A stretch of DNA of 64,000 nucleotides, taken from contig CP136065.1 of assembly GCA_032622095.1 (NCBI GenBank), forward strand, positions 150,977,577 to 151,041,576, written 5' to 3'. The notes beneath the pieces are model-generated. The model searched no databases. It saw only the letters and a program-made list of their open reading frames with translations, and had not been told where the DNA came from. Shown here piece after piece: positions 56,522 through 64,000 of this stretch. This DNA is from Siphonodentalium dalli (Eukaryota; Mollusca; Scaphopoda; Gadilida; Siphonodentaliidae). How positions within the stretch are numbered: position 1 is the first letter of the stretch; each line of letters begins with the position of its first letter. A program made the position numbers and the translations under genes.

Positions 56522-56525
56522 CAAA

Positions 56526-57057
56526 CCGCGACCTGAGTTCCAATCTGTTCTAAGTACCGTTCTGGTACGAAACGTCCGTTGGGGTACCATTGGAACCGGA
56601 ATTAAATTATCTACAATATGGTCGCAACACCGAAGCGATATTTCGAACAATAACGCCGTAAAACAGGGTTATTTCTTGTCCGAAGTACGCGAAAGTGAGT
56701 TGTATTGAGAACTGACTTGTTCCATCTGCGTTCATGCTCAAAGGGGACTGAAACCATATTGGTCTATAACTCAAGTGGATGTAATTTCTTAGTTCCATCT
56801 TGTTCTATTTCAATATTGGCAATGTCTGAAGAATTCTACGTGTATGAGTCTTCTTCCTACATGGAACAATGTGGATCTAACATATGATCGAAGCCGATAC
56901 CTTATCATATTTAAACTATATAGATAGGTTTATATTAAACTACTCTAATTAACCTTCGCAGTGAAAAACAGACTATAATATTGTAATGGAGAAGATGAAT
57001 AACCACCCAGTTTCTTGGTGGCTATATTCCGTTTCCCAAACAAGGTACATATAAGTT
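56526..57057. other. No gene recognised
   Basis: Mixed sequence; short ORFs (56607-56798, 56705-56887) are unsupported. Confidence 0.35.
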
Positions 57058-57061
57058 TTAA

Positions 57062-57555
57062 AGGTACGGTTGGCCTTGGCGGTGGGTATCCTGTGAAAAT
57101 ATTTCCACCAGTCAAAAACCGCCACAAACAGAAAGAACAACAAAATGTAGACAGACTTTGTCCGTATACAAATAAGAAATATCGCAGAAACAGTATGTTA
57201 TTGTCATATTTTTGACCATTGTTATGTAAACAAAAGCATAAAAAGTAACTTTTCTGGTGTTTGTTTATATTATGATGGTAAACATAAAGAGCGTTCTTTG
57301 TGGGTGAATTCCTGATATGGAACGAATAAAGAGCGTTTATGCCATTTGTGTGTGATTAGCCAGCAGCATTGTGTTGTCTTCTGTAACACAATCAGGCTCT
57401 TGCTTAGGTAAAATATAGTAAATCTTCATGATAACATGCTGTTTACGCGATGGTCATGGCATATATGAACGAAACTGTATGCGTTTTAATGTTTTTCTGT
57501 TTACGGTGATTGGAACAAATATGAATATTTTCGACAACTAAGGCCTCACGTGCCT
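57062..57555. mobile_element. piggyBac-type MITE, copy B (494 bp)
   Basis: Same length and nearly every base equal to copy A at 46727; I see one clear difference (GGCGCTGGG against GGCGGTGGG). Flanked by TTAA at 57058-57061 and 57556-57559, in unrelated surroundings. Confidence 0.9.
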
Positions 57556-57826
57556 TTAATATGTTAGTATCCTATATTATTCATTCAATGACATAACTGG
57601 TTAATTATATTTGACATACATAGTGATTCACTGTGCATGTCTAACGTTCTGAATGTTTGCATTGGTTTGATATTTTATTTATTGTCATTCCCGCTTCTAT
57701 GACATACACCACTTTCATTTACAAATAATGCGCAGATGGTTAATGGTATGCGGAATCCACTCCACGAACAGTAGCACGTTAATACGGATTTGTATGGGGC
57801 GCCATCCCTGCAAATATTCGTTTTCG

Positions 57827-58453
57827 GAGATATCTCCTCGTTATTCGGAGATATCTCCTCGGTTTCGAGGAGATATTTCCTTGGAATTGCAATTCCTAGC
57901 AGATATCTGCTTTGGAATATGGTCCATTATGGAGATATCTCCTTGGATCCAAGGAGACATCTGCTTGGATTATGGAGATATCTCCTTGGATCCTAGGAGC
58001 TATCTCCTCGCAACTACGAGATATCTGCTTGAAATATTTCCAACGAGATATCTCCTTGAAACCGAGGAGATATCTCCATAATCCAAGCAGATATCTGCTC
58101 TGATTATGGAGATATCTCATTGAAATAGTTTTCAACGAGATACCTCCTTGGACCCAAGGAGATATCTCCATATTCCAAGCAGATATCTCCTTGAAAATAT
58201 TCCAAGCAGATATCTGTTTGGATTATGGAGATATCTCCTTGGAAAACCGCGGCCATGAAATATTAATGATTTCTCCACAGTACATATATCTATGATCGAA
58301 ATACATCCAAGCAGATATCTGCTCGGAATATGGAGATATTTCCTTGAAATATTTTTCAAGCAGATATATCCATAATCCGAGCAGATATCTGCTTGAATCC
58401 AAGGAGATATCTCCTTGAATATATTTCAAGGAGATATCTCCATAATGCGAGCA
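57827..58453. repeat. Array of GATATC-centred palindromes
   Basis: About 18 exact GATATC sites, plus six one-base variants, in about 625 bases, every 20-45 bases. Each is the centre of GGAGATATCTCC or AGCAGATATCTGCT, and spacers include the palindromes TTGGATCCAA and TTGAAATATTTCAA-like runs. Either strand reads alike, so frames stay open on both strands (ISPRYL, GDISL repeats); these are not genes. Confidence 0.9.
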
Positions 58454-58463
58454 GTTCATCATA

Positions 58464-58805
58464 TCAGTAATGTGTCAACAAGGAATGCTCTTTATCTTCA
58501 CCATATCAGTAATATATCAACAAGGAACGCTCTTTATGTTGACCATATCAGTAATATATCAACAAGGAACCCTCTTTATGTTGACCATATCAGTAATATA
58601 TCAAAAATGAACGCTCTTTATTGTTCACCATATCAGTAATATATCAACACAGAACGCTCTTTATGTTCACCATATCAGTAATATATCAACAAGGAACGCC
58701 CATTATGTTCACCATATCAGTACTATATCTACAAGGAAAGCTCAAGATTTATGTTTACCATATTAGTAATATATCAACAAAGAACGCTCTTTATTGTTCC
58801 ACGTT
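58464..58805. repeat. 42-bp tandem array, inverted copy of 45691-46045
   Basis: Unit: AACGCTCTTTATGTTGACCA then TATCAGTAATATATCAACAAGG, about eight copies. Directly followed by the inverted copy of the 45.3-kb block. Confidence 0.9.
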
Positions 58806-59140
58806 GCAGAAAAATTGTGACCCGACTTCCTTAACTCGTTTGGGACTTGATTCTTTTGAGAAAACATTACTCACGGACGTGATTGTTTGCAGAAATGCTT
58901 ACTTTTATATAATTGTATAGCAATTTGTGCGTTTATTCAATGTTGGGTCAGACCATTTGCCATGGCAGAATTCTCCGCGTGACAACTCATACTATATGGG
59001 TAATCATCAGTAGTCTATAAATTTTCTCGCAATTTTTGGTAGATACCATAGCAACCTATTTTCGGAAATTTATGCGTTTGGGGCTGTAATTTCGCTATAT
59101 GACGATATGTTTGCGACATTTTGAATCAAATATAAATCTG
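58806..59140 (-). repeat. Inverted copy of the block at 45275-45690
   Basis: On the - strand it carries ATGTCGCAAAC, TAGCGAAATTACAGCCCC, GGAGAATTCTGCCATGGCA, ATTATATAAAAGTAAGCATT and the AAAAGAATCA(A/C)GTCCCAAAC block as in 45300-45680. Confidence 0.85.
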
Positions 59141-59274
59141 GTGAACATAAAGAGTGTGTTGGCCTATGTTACGTTTGTGTGAAAATTAAAACAGTTGGAA
59201 AAGTGCTATGATTATCGTTTCCTTCCATTTTACGAAGAGAATTTTCTTCTGCATGGAATAAAGATATATAGAAT

Positions 59275-59410
59275 ATACGCATAGTGTTTCTGAATAACAA
59301 ATTTAATCCACGAATGGGATTGGCGATTTACATCACGAGCTTCAGCGAGTGGTGTAAATCGCCAATACCACGAGTGGATTAAATTTGTTATTCAGAAACA
59401 CTATGCGTAT
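59275..59410. repeat. 136-base near-perfect palindrome
   Basis: ATACGCATAGTGTTTCTGAA at the left is the inverse of the right end at 59410; the arms include AACAAATTTAATCCACGA and GGCGATTTACA. Only about six mismatches are seen and the loop is a few bases. The copy at 46178 has lost part of the outer left arm. Confidence 0.9.
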
Positions 59411-60290
59411 ATTTTGTTTATGCCACGATCTTTACAATGCGATGGATAAACACTTTTCCGTTCAAATTGTATGGAGAAAGTTTAATCCACTCTGCGAAGT
59501 TTATGCCACGATCTTTACAATGCGATGGATAAACACTTTTCCGTTCAAATTGTATGGAGAAAGTTTAATCCACTCTGCGAAGTTTAATCAACATACAGTA
59601 GGCACGTTTAATCAACAGGTGTAAAATTTAAACAGATGGCTTTATTTATATAGTAAGATAGGCGATCGTGGTATAAAATAATTTTTACTCTGTACGTGGT
59701 AAAAACAAAGAGCCTATGTTTCATATTTGTACACACAATTCAAAGTTCAGTCTCCTCGCTACGCTGATTTGACCGCTGCCATCATGTGCACAGAATGTAT
59801 TAAATCATTTTTTTTAAAGTTATTCAAGACTTGTCGTTTACAATTAATTCTGATTTGATCTATAGCCAGTTTCCAAATGAATATTCAGTTTCTTTGACAG
59901 TTCAATTTCTCAGAATAATTCAGAATGAATTCTAACCGACAACAGTCTTAAATTAAAAATGTATGAACAACAGCGTAAGGAGGGGACTAAACTATGTTTT
60001 TTAGGTTGGTCCCGTGCATGTGATAAGAAATTCTAAATAAAATTGATTTCAACTGATAGAAGCTGGGCAGTTGCCCTCGTTCCTTAGTCCTTACCTATTA
60101 TTTTATGTCCCAAAATCTTTATAAAAAAGATGGGTGGAGTTCACTGGAGGAGAGATACACTGCCTCCAAGCACAAAATGTAAACTACCAGATAAATTATC
60201 GCACCTTTTATTCCAATGTATCGAAATTAAGAATATTTGCTTCGAATAAAATATTATAGTCTTTCCATATACCATCGCCCATTGGAATGA
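59411..60290. repeat. Second copy of the block at 46263-46722 plus 47225-47560, with empty MITE site
   Basis: Same order of blocks as the first copy. The site CAGTCTTAAATTAAAAATG (59944-59962) shows the pre-insertion state of MITE copy A. From about 60060 on it merges into the inverted R1 copy. Confidence 0.85.
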
Positions 60291-60298
60291 TGGTCTTC

Positions 60299-60978
60299 TT
60301 TATTGGAGGTTTTGGGACTGGGTCCAGGGAGGATTCGAAAGGGGCGGAACCCCTCTCCTACAACCCACTTAGGAGCGATGTGATGAGTTATGAGATGAAA
60401 AACATAACAATGAATCATAAGATGTTCTAGACATTATTATTATTATTTTTATTTTTTTTTGTCGTTAATGATATTGTTGAAGCGCCTCTGCAATTTGCTT
60501 GTCTTTTCTGCATTTTTCCTGTCTTGTTCTTCCCATCTTTTTCCACGTGCTTCCATTAGTCTGATGGTTTCTGCCACTACCTCTGCATGGGTACTGGTGG
60601 AGCTTGTGCTGTTGTTGTTGTTGTTGTTGCTGCTGCCCGTGGTGATGGGGGACACCGGGGTTAGATGGAATTCCGGTGTCCGAGGTGGTAGGGTGTCCAT
60701 CTCCACATCGAAGCTGGCGGCAGGCATGTCCGGGTTGGTGTCGGCGTCCCGGTCTCCGCTAGCCTGGATGACGACAGCAGGGACATCCGGCAGATCAACG
60801 GTGTCTCTGCTAGCTGGTGTGATGTCGTCGATGACCGCTTCAGCAGCCAAGTGGGGGAAGCTGGACGTCTCTCGGCTCGCCCCTGTCTCGACTTGGCTCT
60901 TCTTTCGGCGTCCCTTCTCTTCCTGGAGGGGGTCTTCTTCTTCCGCCTCTTCTTCGGATTCTGGTCCCAGAGGTCCAA
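60299..60978 (-). mobile_element. Retrocopy-like insertion within R1, 6-base target duplication
   Basis: R1 is interrupted between GGTCTTC and its continuation CTTCCGTGCC: GTCTTC is present on both sides (60293-60298, 60979-60984). The 680-base insert is much more GC-rich, carries an ORF open from its - strand 5' edge to 60449, and ends in CCTCCAATAAA at 60299. An AATAAA at the very end with no poly(A) tail, plus the 5'-truncated frame, suggests an mRNA-derived or LINE-type insertion. Another transposon class cannot be excluded. Confidence 0.65.
60449..60976 (-). pseudogene. C-terminal part of an unknown acidic/coiled-coil protein in the insertion
   Basis: Open frame of about 175 codons with no initiating Met at the edge. 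It starts with a Glu-rich stretch (PESEEEAEEEDPLQEEKGRR), continues with a Pro/Thr/Ser-rich linker, an (Asn)6 Ser/Thr run and a charged helix, THAEVVAETIRLMEARGKRW EEQDRKN-type, ending in INDKKK. The C-terminal charged helix resembles the ends of Myb/SANT-like adaptor proteins, but no Myb repeat is present, so this is only a suggestion. The frame is intact, so the insertion is recent or preserved. Confidence 0.5.
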
Positions 60979-60984
60979 GTCTTC

Positions 60985-61800
60985 CGTGCCGGATATATTG
61001 TATATACCTTCACAATATCAGACTAAATAGTATTTCCTGTCAATACTAAGTGATGCCACCTTTTGTCTTATGGGATATATTCAATGTATATATATATATA
61101 TATATATAGCTTCGGGGATGAGGTCCATTTGTTCGCATAAATTACAAACTTGTTAAAATCCGCCACAACAGAGACATACAACAATGATCGAACACGAGTT
61201 TGGTGAAAGGGAAATCCCTATAATGTTTGGATTACTAATTGGGCCCTAATTGATTGTTTAATTTTCGAACACCACCGGACACGTGATGAGATTTCACACA
61301 TCCCTGTATGCTTTGCCACCTAATGTCGGATGCATTTGCAGATGTCGTCAGGAACACCCCGCGGGCTCGCAGTGCGCCCTTCATCATGTTTGGCGGTGGG
61401 GTTCACGAGGGTGATATCGCACCATGTTGTAAAAATAATTAATTTGTTATACATTGTTTCTTTCGTGTAACTGCGTAGATTTATATGGAGATGAAATGAT
61501 GTAAATTTGATTGCGATAAAATCATAAACTGTAATCTATTATTTCAAATTTCCGTGTCGGGACAGATAACATGCAGCACAATCCTTCGGGAGATGAACAG
61601 TTAACGCGCTTAAAGATCAATGGTCCAATTTAACATCAAATTAGTCCAAACTTTCTTATTGTAATTTTCAACTTACAGGGCAAAAGCAAAATACTCAGAA
61701 TCACCATCATTTGGATGGCAAAGGCATCGCGAAAATCCACAAAAGATTCAACCAGTTTTACGTTGGAAATGAATTGAGAACGCTCTTTTTTATCCACTTT
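60985..61800 (-). repeat. Dispersed repeat family R1, inverted copy (5' half)
   Basis: Together with 60060-60298 this completes the inverted R1 copy: CACCATTTGTCTTA-like (61045), a TA microsatellite (61080-61098), AACATGGTGCGATATCAC inverted at 61400-61435, and the AAAACTGGTTGAATC / AACGCTCTTT end at 61750-61785. Confidence 0.8.
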
Positions 61801-63090
61801 TTGGGGAAAGGAATTAATACATGGACGCTCGTTGTTAGAGACGAACATTGGTAACTAACTAACTAATGATTTATTGGACAATATGTTACATAGTAACAAG
61901 ACTCATCACAAATATCAATAATACACACTGTATATGTACATATGAATATAAATGTAAAAAATATTGTGATAGTAGTGTCGGCCTGACGAAAACTCAAACC
62001 GTGTTAAAACTTCCCCTTTTGAAAGTCGATATATAATCACCAGAATATCCTGGGCTCATTGGCATGATTTATTACATGATCATACCCTTATTCCACTCAA
62101 TAAACCCATTCTATAAAATGTTCGTCCGTCCGTCCGTCTGGCTTGATAACAAACATGAACCAATTTATATAATGTTTGGTATACAAGTAGTTTGCCGCAA
62201 TATTGCATGGATGGAGACACATAACTAACTATATGGCATAATTATGTATAGTAACAAGAAAACCATAATAAATGGTAGCGCCCTCAAGATAAGATTATTA
62301 GGCATATATAAAATATATCATATAGTGGTTTCATGAATGCACCCCCTCATAATTGCGTTAAAACAACTAATCCTTCAACTTATTACAACAACATACGGCT
62401 TATCACTGAAGGTTTCTCATTCACCACACATTGCAAAAAGCCTTTAAATGTGGACCAAAAATCTACTAATCTGATTTAAAACATCCCCGATACTTCGCAA
62501 TACGATCTTTAGTCAACATTCCAACTGTTATATTATACATTGTGTTCCCACATTAAGAGTGACCTAGCCATTGTTCACATCTAAATATCGAAAGCAATTA
62601 ACGCGGTCATTTAAAAATATTTTGAAAATAATATTCAGACTAACATATTTGAACTTACTACACGATTTCTATATTGTTCATCGAAAAGTTCATATATAGT
62701 CGCCATAGAACGACCGAGGTTGGGATTAGAATGCAAAAAGGATTGCTCATTCCAATCACTATACGGGGGGGGGGGGGGGGGGGCACTCTGGTTTGGGAAT
62801 GTATGAAAATGAATAATTGTCATGTTTTTTTTTTGTTGCATCGTTCATAGAGCACACGAGTGTGTTTTGCACTAATCCATGGATCACATTTATTCATTTG
62901 TTAATATATGCTGTTGAGTGTAAAATGAGATGGTCCCATAAATGGTCAGATTTAGTGCACAGCACCCCTTAAAAGTGATGTGAAACATTCCGGTAGGGTG
63001 ATCATAAAGAAATGTAGGATAATCGCGATCAAAGAGGTTATTTTCACAAATAATATATCCAACTTAACAACACGCATCGTCATTCGTATA
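61801..63090. other. Repeat-rich intergenic sequence, no gene
   Basis: Matches 48331-48652 in two blocks (61810-61970; 62790-62940) separated by about 800 bases of otherwise unmatched AT-rich sequence. GTCCGTCCGTCCGTC at 62123 and a run of about 18 G at 62766 are simple repeats. Confidence 0.5.
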
Positions 63091-63095
63091 CATTA

Positions 63096-63518
63096 AAGGT
63101 ACTCAATCCGATCAGACGCTCCTAAATTACTATTTCTTTGGCTTCGGGGGTAAAAAATATTTGATTCGAGTAGAGGAACCCACCCATCAAGGCTCAGAGT
63201 GATTAGATATCGGTGTTTGAAGTTTTCTGTTTCTATTGTTTGTGGACCAGAACTTGTCCAAAACCACGTGCTCAAACGGACAAATTGCGGTTGTAAGATG
63301 GATAACTCTAAAATAAAGTGTTTTTTATTGCTAATAGTAACCACTGAGTCTTGATTTTCGAGTTATCCATCTTACAACCGCAATTTGTCCGTTGTGATAT
63401 CTAATCACTCTGAGCTTTGATGGGTCTGTTCCTCGACTCGAATCAAATATTTTACCCCCCCCCCCGAAGCCAAAGAAATAGTAATTTAGGAGCGTCTGAT
63501 CGGATTGAGTACCTTTAA
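63096..63518. mobile_element. Foldback element of family R2
   Basis: Arm 63096-63312 (AAAGGTACTCAATCCGATCA ...) and the inverse arm 63356-63518 (... GATCGGATTGAGTACCTTT) pair with over 90 percent identity by eye, apart from about 50 extra bases in the left arm (63215-63270). Single-arm relatives: 35530-35780 and 38045-38260. AAAGGTAC/GTACCTTT ends; no ORF. Confidence 0.85.
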
Positions 63519-63639
63519 TCGAATGCAGTGATTCTCGGTGGAGAAATATATTTCGTTAGTTTATCGCCGATAGATGCGTCCAGAATCGAGTAGTAAATAT
63601 TTACATTTGAGCGTATAGTTCAGACGATGTTTTCTATGG

Positions 63640-64000
63640 AGTGGTACGGTCGATTTTGTTCAGATTTTCGGCGATGTTAGTAGAATTTTACATCCTGCAG
63701 TTGGCATAGCGACTGAATACTAACTTATCAGTTTCACGCACCCGAACAAGCACATAATATGTCTTTAAATCATATATCGTTTTGTACTCGTTTTCAGCAT
63801 AAAACTAATGGATTTTCGCAATGTCGTTCGTGTAGTGATTTCAAGAGCCCTCTCGGTTATACGATCGCTTGTTTTCTGCGTAAAACTGATATATGATTTT
63901 GTGAATTTTTGCGATGTCTGTGTTATAGGATTTTTTTTGTCTGGTAAGCTGAAAATTAACGAGTTTGGTGTCAAATCGGACCCTGCATCTTTAAGTGAAT
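63640..64000 (+). repeat. AAAGAGCGTT/R-family repeat body, cut by window end
   Basis: Two tandem half-units: GCATAAAACTAATGGATTTT then CGCAATGTC, and GCGTAAAACTGATATATGAT then GCGATGTCTGTG. Followed by GGTAAGCTGAAAATTAACGA and GGTGTCAAATCGGACCCTGC, as in the inverse of 37850-37970. Confidence 0.65.

Noticed and set aside
48650-56530. A 9-base target duplication that would define the limits of the Mutator-like element
   Set aside because: I searched both edges by eye and found no convincing 9-base pair or terminal inverted repeat; the left edge rests only on loss of similarity at 48652.
57827-58453. CRISPR-like regular repeats
   Set aside because: Eukaryotic context, no unique spacers of constant length and no cas genes; the spacers are themselves palindromic.
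57728-58462. Several ORFs (ISPRYL/GDISL repeats) on both strands
   Set aside because: They result from the GATATC palindrome array, which reads alike on both strands.
60320-60350. TTCGAATCC-like box resembling a tRNA T-arm
   Set aside because: No acceptor stem, anticodon arm or A box can be paired with it.

Overview
This is eukaryotic DNA: AT-rich, sparsely coding, and packed with eukaryote-type mobile elements (PIF/Harbinger, piggyBac-type TTAA elements, Helitron and Helentron-like units, LINE 3' fragments, a Mutator-like transposase with YqaJ and Tudor-like parts). The tandem-core repeat followed by an ACGG microsatellite and a terminal hairpin at 5940-6455 resembles the microsatellite-associated elements described from bivalves. 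A mollusc or another lophotrochozoan is my best guess, but that is inference. No rRNA, tRNA, CRISPR or operon structure was seen.

The only convincing host genes are three paralogues of an unrecognised, single-exon, ~405-residue, probably disordered protein: copy 1 (4283-5515, +), copy 2 (24411-25628, +) and copy 3 (38736-39946, -). Copy 3 is broken by a 4-base deletion. Each has a similar ~250 bp promoter, a TATA box about 30 bases before an Inr-like TCAG, a very short leader and an early AATAAA, so the transcription units are compact (~1.4 kb). Copies 2 and 3 lie in an inverted segmental duplication of at least 3.4 kb (22100-25760 and 38640-42050). Copy 1 carries parts of the same flank, interrupted by a TIR element, a Helitron and a tandem duplication of distal promoter. 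A possible first exon of another gene lies at 8039-8132.

Layout: 1-4000, repeats and interrupted flank of copy 1; 4030-5640, copy 1; 5940-7400, Helentron-like and AAAGAGCGTT-family repeats; 8000-8140, candidate exon; 8820-14660, G-rich inverted pair, minisatellites, LINE fragment, palindromic MITE and 140-bp satellite; 14680-21720, unknown coding tail, foldback and TIR elements, LINE tail; 22100-25760, copy 2 segment; 25950-31020, tandem repeats, TIR element, Harbinger and a piggyBac-type element with two hairpins; 32785-35129, nine copies of one 15-base motif; 35530-42050, repeats, copy 3 segment and an unknown 148-codon ORF; 43100-48650, LINE fragment, CT microsatellite, duplicated blocks and arrays; 48650-54500, a decayed two-ORF transposon (SGNH-like ORF1; transposase, YqaJ and Tudor-like ORF2); 54719-56521, a composite element between direct repeats; 56900-61800, second copy of the duplicated blocks, a GATATC palindrome array and a retrocopy-like insertion; 61800-64000, more repeats and a foldback.

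The strongest candidates for something new are the three-copy gene family with its shared promoter module and mosaic history, the SGNH / transposase / YqaJ / Tudor-like transposon, the GATATC palindrome array, and the dispersed TGTAATGTCAGTCACG motif.
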